Assembly: GCF_039503195.1 (NCBI RefSeq)
Contig: NZ_JBCJKP010000001.1
Coordinates: forward strand, 7,626,001 to 7,690,000
Source: Streptomyces mirabilis
GTDB lineage: Bacteria > Actinomycetota > Actinomycetes > Streptomycetales > Streptomycetaceae
Reading direction: 5' to 3'
Length of the DNA stretch: 64,000 nucleotides
Shown here: positions 49,144 through 57,811 of the stretch, one piece after another
Position numbering within the stretch: position 1 is the first letter of the stretch
Layout of the letters: every line of letters starts with the position of its first letter
Notes under the pieces: model-generated
The model's input: the letters and a program-made list of their open reading frames with translations, nothing else
Told to the model about the DNA's origin: nothing
Database searches by the model: none
Translations under genes and position numbers: made by a program

Positions 49144-51162
49144 TCAGTACACGTCTCGTACGTACCGCTTCTCCGCCGCCAGCTGTTTGACGTACGCGGT
49201 GGCCTCCGTCTCGGCCAGACCGCCGTGCGCGACGGCGATGTCCCGCAGCGCCCGGTCGACGTCCTTGGCCATCCGCGAGGCGTCTCCGCACACATAGAAG
49301 CGGGCGCCGTCCTGGAGCCAGTGCCACAGCTCGGGCCCGTGCTCACGCATCCGGTCCTGGACGTAGACCTTGGCGCGCTGGTCGCGCGAGAACGCCGTGT
49401 CGAGCCGGGTGAGCGTGCCGTCGTCGAGCAGCCCGGTCAGCTCGTGCTCGTAGTAGAAGTCGGTGGCGCGGTGCTGCTCGCCGAAGAACAGCCAGTTCGG
49501 CGCCCGATGGCCGAGCGCCCGGCGCTCCTCGAGGAATCCGACGAACGGCGCGACTCCGGTACCGGGCCCCACCATCACCATGGGTGTCGTCGCGTCCGCC
49601 GGGGGCCTGAAGTGCGGCGACCGCTGTACGAAGACGGGGACCGCCGCCCCCTGCTCGGCATCGGCGAGGAAGGGCGAACAGACCCCGCCCCTCGCCCGGC
49701 CGCCCGGATTCTCGTACCGCACCACGGAGACGGTCAGTGAGACGAGGTTCGGGTCGACGAGCGGACTCGACGAGATCGAGTACAGCCGGGGCTGCAACCG
49801 CTTGAACACCTGGGCCCACTCCGCCGCCGACGCGCGCACCGGATGCTCGGCCACGACGTCCACGGCCTGCCGCCCCCATGACCAGCGCGCCAGCTCTCCC
49901 TTGTTGTCCGGACGCAGCAGCTTCCTCAACTCGCGCCCGTCACGCGTATGTTCGCCGACGAAGCGCAGCAGATCCGGGGTGATCCGCGTGATGTCGAAAT
50001 GCCGAAGCAGGGCCTCGTCGAAGGCCACCTCGCCCACACCCGTGACATCGACGGCTGTTGAGCCGTCGACCCCGATCGTCTCCAGCCATTCGGCAACCAG
50101 GCCCGATGAGTTGACGGGCCGTACGCCGAGCGCGTCCCCCGCCTCGTACGGCAGCGGACTCTCGCTGTCCCGGGTGTCGAAGGTGAACCGGCGCACTTCC
50201 TTGTCGGCGCCGGGCAGGCTGAGCAGCCGGTTGCCGGTGAGGCGGGCGGTAGCGGCGGCCGGCGCGGGCCTGGCGGGCTTGGCGGTCCGGGGCGACTCGG
50301 ACGCCCTGGATATCTCTGATGTCTCTGATGTGTCGGGTGTCCTGGGTGTCTGGGTCCGTCCGCCGAGCGCGGTGAGGATCAGCTCCAGCCATGCGCCCGC
50401 GTTCGGCTCGTAGTCCGGTTCGCAGTCCGTACGGGGAGCCAGGCGTACGGCGCCCAACTCGGCCAGGCGCGCGTCCAGTCGACGCCCGTGCCCGCAGAAG
50501 TCGTCGTACGAGGAGTCGCCGAACGCCAGCACGGCATAGCGCACGCCGTCCAGCCGCGGGGCCTCCTGCCCGGACAGGGTGTCCCACAGGCCGGAGCCGT
50601 TGTCGGGCGCGTCACCGTCCCCGAAGGTGCTGGTGATGAAGAGCAGATCGGCGCTGCGGGCGAGCGCGCCGACGTCCGCCTCGTCCATGCCGACCAGTCG
50701 TGCCCGGTGCCCGGTGGCGGCGAGCCGCTCGGCGGTGGCCGTCGCGAACTCCTCCGCGTTGCCGGTCTGCGAGGCCCACAGCACCACCACCTCACGGCCC
50801 GCGGACTCCGGCGCGGGAGCCGCCGGGGGCGCGGAGCGCGAGTACATCCCGGCGAGCACGCCGTTCACCCAGAGGGCGTGCTCCGGGTCGAAGGGGGCGT
50901 CCGGAGGGAGGACGGGCACGCCCGGGAGCCCGGAGGGGAGCCCGGCGAGAAAGCCGCTGAGGTACTGCCGCTCGACGGAGGAGAGCACGGGCGGGGGAGC
51001 GGGCTCCAAGGCGAAGCCTCCGGGCGCCGTCGCGACTCGGTCGGCCAACTTCGGTGCGTCGGGAGCCTTCGGCTCCCAGGGAGTCTCCGGCCCCGGGGAG
51101 TCTCCGGCCCCGGGGAGTCTCCGGCCCGTCGGGTGTCTCCGGAAGAGCCCTTCGGGCGGCAA
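49144..51162 (-). CDS. Flavoprotein half of assimilatory nitrate reductase (out of frame)
   Basis: This frame encodes a CysJ-type reductase. The order is a flavodoxin domain ([26 protein letters not shown]), an FAD domain ([25 protein letters not shown]), an NADPH domain ([33 protein letters not shown]) and the family end RYVRDVY. In Streptomyces this is normally the C-terminal half of one ~1390-residue nitrate reductase fused to NasA. Here the two parts are in different frames, switching inside a 17-bp tandem repeat at 51.1 kb. The only start near its beginning is a TTG without a ribosome site. It is therefore probably not made alone unless the frame is restored. Confidence 0.88.
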   Translation of the reverse strand: MPPEGLFRRHPTGRRLPGAGDSPGPETPWEPKAPDAPKLADRVATAPGGFALEPAPPPVLSSVERQYLSGFLAGLPSGLPGVPVLPPDAPFDPEHALWVNGVLAGMYSRSAPPAAPAPESAGREVVVLWASQTGNAEEFATATAERLAATGHRARLVGMDEADVGALARSADLLFITSTFGDGDAPDNGSGLWDTLSGQEAPRLDGVRYAVLAFGDSSYDDFCGHGRRLDARLAELGAVRLAPRTDCEPDYEPNAGAWLELILTALGGRTQTPRTPDTSETSEISRASESPRTAKPARPAPAAATARLTGNRLLSLPGADKEVRRFTFDTRDSESPLPYEAGDALGVRPVNSSGLVAEWLETIGVDGSTAVDVTGVGEVAFDEALLRHFDITRITPDLLRFVGEHTRDGRELRKLLRPDNKGELARWSWGRQAVDVVAEHPVRASAAEWAQVFKRLQPRLYSISSSPLVDPNLVSLTVSVVRYENPGGRARGGVCSPFLADAEQGAAVPVFVQRSPHFRPPADATTPMVMVGPGTGVAPFVGFLEERRALGHRAPNWLFFGEQHRATDFYYEHELTGLLDDGTLTRLDTAFSRDQRAKVYVQDRMREHGPELWHWLQDGARFYVCGDASRMAKDVDRALRDIAVAHGGLAETEATAYVKQLAAEKRYVRDVY

Positions 51163-53305
51163 CGCGCGCCAGCGACACCGCGCACACCTTGAACTCCGGC
51201 TGGAACGACACCGGATCCACCGCGTCGCTGGTCACCGCGTTGATGCTCAGATACTCCCCGAACAGGTCGTTCCAGTGGAAGGGCGCGAACACGCACCCCA
51301 CCCGCACCCGGTCCGTCACCACCGCCGGCAGCACGGCCCGCCCCCGTCGGGAGGCGACCTCCACCGAGTCCCCCTCCGCGATCCCGAGCGCGGCCGCGTC
51401 CTGCGGATGCAGCTCCACGAACGGCCCCGGATTGAGCTTGTTGAGCTTGGCCACCTTCCCCGTCTTGGTCAGCGTGTGCCACTGGTGCTGCAGGCGCCCG
51501 GTGTTGAGGACGAACGGAAAGTCGTCGTCGGGCATCTCGGCGGGCGGCAGGTGGGGCCGCGCGTAGAAGACGGCCCGTCCGCTCGCGGTGGGGAACGACA
51601 GCTCACCGTCGCCCGCCGGCTCCACATACCTGATCGGGTTCCGCGCGGGCCCGTCCTCCCGCGCGACGGGCCACTGCACGGGTCCGCCCCGCAGCCGCTC
51701 GTAGGAGGCACCCCGCAGATCCCACCCGGTCTTCGGGTTCCACGCCTCCTTGATCTCCTCGAAGATCTGCTCGGCACTGTCGTACGAGAACTCCTTCTCG
51801 TACCCCATGGCGCGGGCGACGGCCGCGATGATCCGCCAGTCCGCCCGCGCCTCCCCGGGCGGGTCGACGACGGCCCGTGCCAGGGTCAGCGTCCGCTCGC
51901 TGTTGACCAGGACGCCTTCGGCCTCCGTCCACAGCGCGCCGGGGAGCACGACATCGGCGTACGCGTTGGTCTCGGTGTCGGCGAAGACGTCCTGGGTGAC
52001 GACGAACTCGGCGGCTTCGAGCCCTTCGATGACGGTCCGGCGGTTGGCGACCGAGGCGACGGGGTTGGTGCAGATGATCCAGCAGGCCTTGATGTCCCCC
52101 TCGGCCATCTTCCGGAACATCTCGACGGTCCCCTGCCCCACCCCGTCCTTGCGGATGCTCCCGACCGGCAGCCCCCACAACTCCTCTACGAAGGCACGCT
52201 CCTCGTCCACCAGCACCGACCGCTGCCCGGGCAGCCCGGGACCCATGTACCCCATCTCTCGCCCGCCCATGGCGTTGGGCTGACCGGTGAGGGAGAACGG
52301 TCCGCTGCCGGGCCGGCAGATGGCGCCCGTGGCGAGATGGAGATTGACGAGCGCGTTGGTGTTCCACGTGCCGTGCGTGGACTGGTTGAGCCCCATGGTC
52401 CAGCAGCTCGTCCACTCCCCGGCCTCACCGATCAGCCGCGCCGCCGCCCGGATGTCGTCCTCCGGGATGCCGGTGATGTCGGCCACGGTGGCGGGCGGAT
52501 AGTCGGCGAGGAAAGCGGGCATCGCCTCCCAGCCCTCGGTGTGCCGGGCGATGAAGTCCGGGTCCGTGGAGCCGCCTTCGTGCAGCAGGTGCAGCAGTCC
52601 GTTGAGCAGCGCGAGGTCGGTCCCGGGCCTGATCTGCAGAAACAGATCGGCCTTCGCCGCCGTCGCGGTACGCCGCGGATCGACGACGATCAGCTTGGCC
52701 CCCGCCTTCACACGCTCCATGAGCCGCAGGAAGAGGATCGGATGGCAGTCGGCCATATTGGATCCGATGACGAGGAACACGTCCGCGCGGTCGAGATCGT
52801 CGTAGGACCCCGGCGGTCCGTCGGCGCCGAGCGACAGCTTGTAGCCGGTGCCCGCGCTCGCCATGCACAGCCGTGAGTTCGACTCGATCTGGTTCGTCCC
52901 CACGAACCCCTTGGCCAGCTTGTTGGCGAGGTACTGCGCTTCGAGGGTCATCTGCCCGGAGACGTAGAAGGCGACGGCGTCCGGGCCGTGCTCGTCGATG
53001 ATCGCCCGCAGGCGCCGGGCGGTCTCGGCGAGGGCCGCGTCGACGGGCACGGGTCGTGGCTCCTCGCCGCGGTCCTCGCGCACGAGCGCGGTGGTCAGCC
53101 GGCCGGGCGCGGCGAGCATGTCGGCCGTGGTCGCGCCCTTGGTGCACAGCCGGCCGGAGTTGGCGGGGTGCCGCTTGTCCCCGGACGCCTTCAGGACCGT
53201 ACGCCGTCCGTCCGGTCCCCGGCCGATGTCGAGGACCATGCCGCAGCCCACACCGCAGTACGAGCAGACGGTCCGGACCTGCTCCGGGCGGGGGGTCGTG
53301 GTCAT
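50792..53305 (-). CDS. nasA: Assimilatory nitrate reductase catalytic part (NasA), frameshifted 3' end
   Basis: ATG 53305 starts a molybdopterin oxidoreductase with an N-terminal [4Fe-4S] site ([10 protein letters not shown] then GRLCTKG). It has MGD-binding regions ([17 protein letters not shown]-like [15 protein letters not shown]) and a C-terminal molydop-binding barrel ([16 protein letters not shown]). It reduces nitrate to nitrite. Good sequence ends near 51.15 kb at [19 protein letters not shown]. The frame then runs through the 17-bp repeats into out-of-frame Arg/Pro-rich sequence up to 50792. The normal continuation, the flavoprotein, is in another frame. The cause may be a real mutation, repeat-based phase switching or a sequencing error. 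Confidence 0.9.
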   Translation of the reverse strand: MTTTPRPEQVRTVCSYCGVGCGMVLDIGRGPDGRRTVLKASGDKRHPANSGRLCTKGATTADMLAAPGRLTTALVREDRGEEPRPVPVDAALAETARRLRAIIDEHGPDAVAFYVSGQMTLEAQYLANKLAKGFVGTNQIESNSRLCMASAGTGYKLSLGADGPPGSYDDLDRADVFLVIGSNMADCHPILFLRLMERVKAGAKLIVVDPRRTATAAKADLFLQIRPGTDLALLNGLLHLLHEGGSTDPDFIARHTEGWEAMPAFLADYPPATVADITGIPEDDIRAAARLIGEAGEWTSCWTMGLNQSTHGTWNTNALVNLHLATGAICRPGSGPFSLTGQPNAMGGREMGYMGPGLPGQRSVLVDEERAFVEELWGLPVGSIRKDGVGQGTVEMFRKMAEGDIKACWIICTNPVASVANRRTVIEGLEAAEFVVTQDVFADTETNAYADVVLPGALWTEAEGVLVNSERTLTLARAVVDPPGEARADWRIIAAVARAMGYEKEFSYDSAEQIFEEIKEAWNPKTGWDLRGASYERLRGGPVQWPVAREDGPARNPIRYVEPAGDGELSFPTASGRAVFYARPHLPPAEMPDDDFPFVLNTGRLQHQWHTLTKTGKVAKLNKLNPGPFVELHPQDAAALGIAEGDSVEVASRRGRAVLPAVVTDRVRVGCVFAPFHWNDLFGEYLSINAVTSDAVDPVSFQPEFKVCAVSLARVAARRALPETPDGPETPRGRRLPGAGDSLGAEGSRRTEVGRPSRDGARRLRLGARSPARALLRRAAVPQRLSRRAPLRAPGRARPPSGRPLRPGARPLGERRARRDVLALRAPGGSRAGVRGP
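51080..51143. repeat. 17-bp tandem repeat causing the nitrate reductase frameshift
   Basis: The unit GGGAGTCTCCGGCCCCG occurs three times with exact 17-base spacing (its A falls at 51082, 51099 and 51116). A degenerate fourth piece follows (~51131-51143). On the coding strand each unit can read as the linker GPETP. Since 17 is not a multiple of three, copies one and three are in different frames. One more unit, or two fewer, would put NasA and the flavoprotein in the same frame. Confidence 0.85.
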
Positions 53306-53328
53306 GCCGACGACAGTACGAATTGCCC

Positions 53329-53367
53329 GTTACGCGGATGTCACATGGTCTGATCTTGGGGGGTTAC
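53329..53367 (-). promoter_or_regulatory. GlnR-like binding site upstream of nasA
   Basis: The sequence shows GTTAC (53329-53333), six bases, GTCAC (53340-53344), and another GTTAC at 53363-53367. Read on the nasA strand this is GTGAC-n6-GTAAC, close to the actinobacterial GlnR box gTnAC-n6-GaAAC. It begins 24 bases before the nasA start. GlnR is the known global nitrogen regulator and activates nitrate assimilation in Streptomyces under nitrogen limitation, so control of this operon by GlnR is likely. Confidence 0.65.
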
Positions 53368-53498
53368 GCCCGCTGCACAACCGGCCGACGGGCGATGTGA
53401 GGGTGTCGCGGACCGTGTCGCTGTTGGGCCGAACGGGTGACCATGCGTAAGAATTGGCCGGTGCAGACAATGAGTGCGAGCCAGGACGGGGTGGGCCA

Positions 53499-53888
53499 GT
53501 GAACAGCCACGACGTCACCGACGAGCAGTGGGAAGGGCTCGCCCAGGTCGTTCCGCTCCGGGGCCGGGACGCCTGGCCCTCGGCGGTGAATCACCGGTCG
53601 ATACCCGAGGCCGTGACGGAGGCGCGGCGCCGCTTCGTGGTCCTGCGGGTCAATGTGTTCGCGGACGCCCGCGACGTCGCGGAGACGCTGATGTCGGGCA
53701 TCCCCGTCCTGCTCGACCTGACCAGCGCGGAGACCGAGGTCGCCAAGCGCGTGCTGGACTTCAGCACGGGGGTGGTCTTCGGTCTGGCGAGCGGCATGCA
53801 CCGGGTCGACCGCAACCTGTTCCTGCTGACACCGCGCGGGACCGAGGTGCGAGGGCTGATGGAAGGGGCGGGGGTTCCTGGGATCTGA
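53499..53888 (+). CDS. SepF-like protein
   Basis: This is 129 residues from GTG 53499. The core matches the SepF fold (VVLRVNVFADARDVAETLMSGIPVLLDLTSAETEVAKRVLDFSTGVVFGLASGMHRVDRNLFLLTP shortened by eye into its strands and helices). SepF anchors FtsZ to the membrane during division. Streptomyces carry several paralogues outside the division cluster, and this one lacks the long linker and a convincing N-terminal amphipathic helix. It is probably an accessory paralogue of unknown role. Its 3' end overlaps a direct repeat. Confidence 0.82.
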   Translation: MNSHDVTDEQWEGLAQVVPLRGRDAWPSAVNHRSIPEAVTEARRRFVVLRVNVFADARDVAETLMSGIPVLLDLTSAETEVAKRVLDFSTGVVFGLASGMHRVDRNLFLLTPRGTEVRGLMEGAGVPGI

Positions 53889-53919
53889 TCAAGGGAGGGC
53901 GGGGGTTCCTGGGATCTGA
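53866..53919 (+). repeat. 23-bp direct duplication at the SepF-like gene end
   Basis: The 23 bases at 53866-53888, covering the last codons and stop of the SepF-like gene (start GGGCGGGGG, end GGATCTGA), are repeated exactly at 53897-53919, 31 bases on. It looks like a recent local duplication. The second copy is not translated. Confidence 0.8.
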
Positions 53920-54042
53920 CCGGGGGCGACCAGGACCGGGTCCCGCGCGCGGGCGCGCGCCGGTCCCCCGATCGTGGGAAGGCCACCAGGCTGTAACGGT
54001 TCGCCTGCGGTTCACCCGGCTGGGGGCCCTTACCGTCCACAT

Positions 54043-55200
54043 ATGACCGTGTCATCTCTGGCGGCCCCCGCCCAGGCCGAGGCGCGCCCCGACCGGCCGG
54101 GCGCCACCGAGCTCAGGCTCGCCGCCTTCGCCGCACACCGGCGCGCCCGGTTCCCGCTCGGCCCCCTCACCCTCTTCACCGGCCCCAGCGGCAGCGGCAA
54201 GACGGGTGCCCTGCGAGCGTACGAGGCCCTGGCGCGGCTCGGCGGCGGCGCCGCGCTGGGTGAGGTGTTCCCGGACCCGGTCGCCTGTGTGCCCGAGCGG
54301 GCCAGGCCCGACGCCCAGCGACGGCGCGGCTTCCGCATCGGTTGCACGGTCGACGGCCCCGAAGGACCGGTACGGCTCGAGGTCGCCGTGCAGGCCGAGC
54401 CCGAACTGCGCATCGTCGGCGAGCGGTTGACCGCGGGCGGTGTGACCCTCCTCGAGACCGCGCTACGGGACCCCGGCCGCCGTGTCGTCCAGGCCGCCTG
54501 GCACACGGCGGGCCCGTCGGCGGTCACCCGGGGCCCGCTCCCCGACGACCGCCTCGGCACCGCGCTGCTGCCCCTGCGCGTCGCCGGCCGGACGGACGGC
54601 GAACGGCGGGTCCTCGCCGCGGCCGAGCAGATGGTCGTCGCCCTGCGGTCCGTGTACGCCTGCGACCCGAGCCCCCGACGGATGCGCGCCGCCGCCCCGC
54701 TCGGCGCGGGGCGGCTGCTCCGGGGCTGCGACAACCTCGCCGAGGTGTTGTGGCGTACCCGATCGGAGTGCGGCCGTCGCTACGCGCACCTGGTCACGGC
54801 GGTACGGGCCGGCTGCGCGGGCCCCGTCACGGACGTCCTGGCCGAGCCGCTCGGCGACGGCACGGTCCGTGCGCTCCTCGACCGCGGGGACGGTGTTCGT
54901 ACGCACCTCGGGCTCCTCGGGGACGGCGAGTTGAGGTATCTGGCGCTGGCCCTGGTGCTGCTCACCGGGCCCGGCGTGCTGGAGGTCGACCCCGCGGGGG
55001 AGGTCCCGGCCGCGCTGCAGACGCTGACGGTGCTGGCCGACGGCCTCGACCGGGGGCTGGACGTGCGACAGGCCGGGGAGTTGGTGCGGCTGGCGGCGCG
55101 GATGTGCGAGCGGGGGCACATCCGGCTGGTGGGTGCGGTGGGCGATGCCGTCCCGGTGTGCGAGGAGCCGGGGGTCACGGTGGTAGACCTGACGCCGTGA
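54043..55200 (+). CDS. P-loop ATPase-like protein with degenerate Walker B
   Basis: This 385-residue protein starts at ATG 54043. It has a clear Walker A (TLFTGPSGSGKTGAL, residues ~44-58) and a C-terminal helix-strand typical of AAA_15/21-like ATPases (LGDGELRYLALALVLLTGPGVLEVDPAGEV). The usual catalytic Walker B Glu and the DEPE-type signature are missing (LEVDPAG). It may therefore bind but not hydrolyse ATP, or use another residue. It is translationally coupled (GTGA overlap) to the MazG-like gene, which suggests a joint function. No specific role is known to me. Confidence 0.75.
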   Translation: MTVSSLAAPAQAEARPDRPGATELRLAAFAAHRRARFPLGPLTLFTGPSGSGKTGALRAYEALARLGGGAALGEVFPDPVACVPERARPDAQRRRGFRIGCTVDGPEGPVRLEVAVQAEPELRIVGERLTAGGVTLLETALRDPGRRVVQAAWHTAGPSAVTRGPLPDDRLGTALLPLRVAGRTDGERRVLAAAEQMVVALRSVYACDPSPRRMRAAAPLGAGRLLRGCDNLAEVLWRTRSECGRRYAHLVTAVRAGCAGPVTDVLAEPLGDGTVRALLDRGDGVRTHLGLLGDGELRYLALALVLLTGPGVLEVDPAGEVPAALQTLTVLADGLDRGLDVRQAGELVRLAARMCERGHIRLVGAVGDAVPVCEEPGVTVVDLTP

Positions 55201-55535
55201 GTGAACGTGAACTGGATGTGGCGAAGTTGCAGGGCAGGCTGGCCGAGTTCGCTGCCGCGCGGAACTGGCAGCAGTACCACACGCCGAAGAACCTGGTCGC
55301 CGCGCTCAGCGTGGAGGCGTCCGAGCTGGTCGAGATCTTCCAGTGGCTGACGCCCGAGGAGTCGGCGCGGGTCATGGACGACGCGGACACCGCGCACCGC
55401 GTCACGGACGAGGTGGCGGACGTGCTGGCGTATCTGCTCCAGCTGTGCGAGGTGCTGGGCATCGACGCGCTGGCGGCGCTCGACGCGAAGATCGATCGGA
55501 ACGAGCGGAGGTTTCCGGTGGGGGAGGGGGCGTAG
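55197..55535 (+). CDS. MazG-like nucleotide pyrophosphohydrolase
   Basis: This 112-residue protein starts at GTG 55197, overlapping the previous stop by four bases. It has the all-helical MazG/dCTPase fold with metal-binding pairs: NLVAALSVEASELVEIFQW (ExxE) and DEVADVLAYLLQL (ExxD). Members hydrolyse (d)NTPs or modified nucleotides to monophosphates and pyrophosphate, for nucleotide sanitation or alarmone control. Coupling to a degenerate P-loop protein is unusual. Confidence 0.88.
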   Translation: MSERELDVAKLQGRLAEFAAARNWQQYHTPKNLVAALSVEASELVEIFQWLTPEESARVMDDADTAHRVTDEVADVLAYLLQLCEVLGIDALAALDAKIDRNERRFPVGEGA

Positions 55536-55765
55536 GGGGCCCGGCGGTGCGGGTGCTGTGGTGTGGGGGCGCTGTGGTGCGCGCGGGGAACGGGGGCGGG
55601 TGGGCTCCGTGGCGGGGTGCGCGGTGCTGTCGTGCAAGAGCTGCGGGTGGGGGGTGCGGTGCCGTTGCGGAGTGGCCGGGGTGAGGGTGCGCGGTGCCTC
55701 GCGGAGGGGCCGTGGTGAGGGTGCCGGGGAAGCGGTGGGTCCGGTTGTCACTCTCCGGATTCGTT

Positions 55766-55795
55766 GAGTTGTCCACATTCAACTCTGTGTCCACA
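55766..55795. promoter_or_regulatory. DnaA-box-like sites with an inverted repeat
   Basis: A perfect Streptomyces DnaA-box 9-mer TTGTCCACA (55769-55777) lies inside an inverted repeat GAGTTG-n8-CAACTC (55766-55785). A near copy, GTGTCCACA, follows at 55787-55795, 18 bases on in the same orientation. They are ~110 bases before the hypothetical gene at 55906. Two boxes do not make an origin. DnaA-dependent regulation or a binding site for another factor is possible. The rest of 55536-55905 is featureless GC-rich DNA. Confidence 0.4.
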
Positions 55796-55905
55796 GATTT
55801 CGGTCTTCCTCTGGCTTTTCGGCTCACGGGCTCTCACTCTGGGTAGTGGACAGGGGAGTTCGGGCGGACGCGCGACGAGCGCGTCGGGACAGACGGGGGC
55901 AGCGC

Positions 55906-56382
55906 ATGGACGCGGTGCGGCTCATCGGGGCGAGCAGGCGCGCTCTCGCGGGGAGCGGGGACACGATCGAGGTGGTGGCGGAGGCGTGGCAGGCGCAGGC
56001 CCTGGCGCAGGCCATAGGGAGTCGTTTCGCCGTCTCGGGGCCGCCGGAACTGCGGGGCGAGGCGCTTGGTCTGACGGAGCTGGCGGGCCGGGGCTGCGGT
56101 GTGCTGAACGCGCCGCCCCTCGACATGGCCGACCTGCGCGCCGCTCAGCTCACCGAGTTGGGTGATGCGCGAGAGTCCCTGCTGTGTCTCGGGGGTCTCC
56201 TCGGCGAGGTCGGTATCGCCCTCGTCGGTATCGCCTGCGCGGCGGACGACCAGGGGACGTACTGGCAGTGCATGGAGGCGATCGACGCGGCGGACGAGTC
56301 CCGGGACCGGGTCCTGGAGATGCTGAGACGGTTGGCGGCGCGGGATCAGGGGGTGGTGGAGCGGGGGCGGGCGACCGGGTAG
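55906..56382 (+). CDS. Conserved Streptomyces hypothetical protein (DUF6099-like)
   Basis: This is a 158-residue soluble, helical, Ala/Leu/Glu-rich protein (MDAVRLIGASRRALAGSGDT, TYWQCMEAIDAADESRDRVLEML). I recall similar short proteins annotated as DUF6099 in Streptomyces, and no function is known. The start is supported by GGGGGC upstream and by the conserved opening. DnaA-like boxes lie before it, and a repeat with a hairpin follows it. Confidence 0.65.
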   Translation: MDAVRLIGASRRALAGSGDTIEVVAEAWQAQALAQAIGSRFAVSGPPELRGEALGLTELAGRGCGVLNAPPLDMADLRAAQLTELGDARESLLCLGGLLGEVGIALVGIACAADDQGTYWQCMEAIDAADESRDRVLEMLRRLAARDQGVVERGRATG

Positions 56383-56397
56383 ACGGGGCCTTCCCGC

Positions 56398-56533
56398 GCC
56401 CCGCCGCCCCTACCCGGCCCCTCCTCCTGGGGCTCCGCCCCAGAACGCGAGGGGTGGTGTTTCGGCTGCGGGCCGGTGGGGGCTGGTCGCGCAGTTCCCC
56501 GCGCCCCTGAGAGCCTCAGCCCGTCCGGCGTTC
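56398..56533 (+). repeat. GC-rich Streptomyces intergenic repeat, copy 1
   Basis: A ~136-base element contains the hairpin CTGGGGCTCCGCCCCAG (56427-56443), then TTCGGCTGCGGG, GCGCAGTTCCCCGCGCCCC and GAGCCTCAGCCCGTCCGGCG. A second copy in the same orientation lies at 61851-61991. Elements of this wording are scattered between genes in Streptomyces. The hairpin probably terminates the gene ending at 56382. Confidence 0.8.
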
Positions 56534-56658
56534 GAGGACGAGGCCGTTCAGGCTCCGCCCGAGCCCGACGATCACCACCGACCCGGGTCACTGCCACGAA
56601 CCCGCGCCGCACGAGGAGTTGACGGATGGCACCCGCCGGAGATCCGAGGAACGCGACC

Positions 56659-57582
56659 TCAGCCCAGCTGCGGCATGACCTCCGCGGCGATCAACTCCAG
56701 GTGGTCCAGGTCGTCGAGGTCCAGCATCTGCATGTACATCCGCTGTGACCCGACGGCCTGATATTGGGCGATCCTCTCGACGACCTCCGCCGGAGAGCCC
56801 GCGAGCCCGTTCGCCTTGAGCTCGTCGACGTCCCGCCCGATCACGTCCGCGCGCCGCTTCACCTCGCTGTCGTTCCTGCCGACACAGGCGACGAGCGCGT
56901 TCGAGTACACGAGGTCGTCGCCCTTGCGCCCGGCCCGCTCGGCCGCCGCCCGCACCCGCTGGAACTGCTGCTCCGTGTCCGCGAGGGAGGCGAAGGGGAT
57001 GTTGAACTCGTCGGCGTAGCGCGCCGTCAGCTCGGGCGTCCGCTTGGCACCGTGGCCGCCGATGAGGACCGGCACCTTCGGCTGCGCGGGCTTGGGAAGC
57101 GCGGGGGAGTCCTTGAGCTGGTAGTACTTCCCCTCGTAGTCGAACCGCTCACCGACGGGCGTCTCCCACAGACCCGTGACGATCGCGAGTTGCTCCTCCA
57201 GCCGCCCGAACTTCTCCTTGGGGAACGGAATCCCGTACGCCTCGTGCTCGGCCTCGTACCAACCGGAGCCCAGACCGAGTTCCACCCGCCCGCCCGACAT
57301 CTGGTCGACCTGCGCGACCTGGATGGCGAGAACGCCGGGAAGACGGAAGGTCGCGGCCGTCATGAGTGTGCCGAGGCGGATCCGGCTCGTCTCACGAGCG
57401 AGGCCGGCCAGCGTGATCCAGGCGTCGGTGGGTCCGGGAAGCCCGTCGACGGATCCCATGTGCAGGTAGTGGTCAGATCGGAAGAAGGCTCCGTAGTTGA
57501 GGTCTTCGGCGGCCTTGGCGACGCGGAGCAGCGTCTCGTAGGTCGCTCCCTGCTGCGGTTCTGTGAAGACTCGAAGATCCAT
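56659..57582 (-). CDS. LLM-class F420-dependent oxidoreductase
   Basis: This is 307 residues from ATG 57582, chosen because the family begins MDLRVFTEPQ. An ATG at 57597 would add five residues. It has the luciferase-like TIM barrel (RIRLGTLMTAATFRLPGVLAIQVAQVDQMSGGRVELGLGSGWYEAEH in parts, then PKVPVLIGGHGAKRT). It presumably uses F420H2 or FMNH2 to reduce or oxidise small molecules, and the substrate is unknown. It is divergent from the Hen1 gene. Confidence 0.9.
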   Translation of the reverse strand: MDLRVFTEPQQGATYETLLRVAKAAEDLNYGAFFRSDHYLHMGSVDGLPGPTDAWITLAGLARETSRIRLGTLMTAATFRLPGVLAIQVAQVDQMSGGRVELGLGSGWYEAEHEAYGIPFPKEKFGRLEEQLAIVTGLWETPVGERFDYEGKYYQLKDSPALPKPAQPKVPVLIGGHGAKRTPELTARYADEFNIPFASLADTEQQFQRVRAAAERAGRKGDDLVYSNALVACVGRNDSEVKRRADVIGRDVDELKANGLAGSPAEVVERIAQYQAVGSQRMYMQMLDLDDLDHLELIAAEVMPQLG

Positions 57583-57811
57583 GCATCCATCATGCACCGG
57601 TCACATCAGCCGCCCCGGCTGGAACCGCTGCCACGGAGCTCGGCGGGAAAATTCCCGGGCCCGCCAGGGGCGTTCGCTATACGTTGGGGCGTGCGCGCCG
57701 ACGACAGGCCGGGAGCAGTGATCCCCCGGCGCGCTCTCCCCGCTGTGGTTCACCGGCGCTCGGCGCAGGTGAGGTATTCACAGCTCAGAAGACGTTTCGA
57801 GGCAGATTCCA

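Noticed and set aside
49144..53305. Reading nasA and the flavoprotein as two independent normal genes
   Set aside because: The flavoprotein frame has no credible start, and the frame switch lies exactly in a tandem repeat. A broken or switchable fusion explains it better.
55766..55795. Replication origin
   Set aside because: Only one perfect and one near DnaA box are seen. Streptomyces oriC has many boxes between dnaA and dnaN, which are absent.
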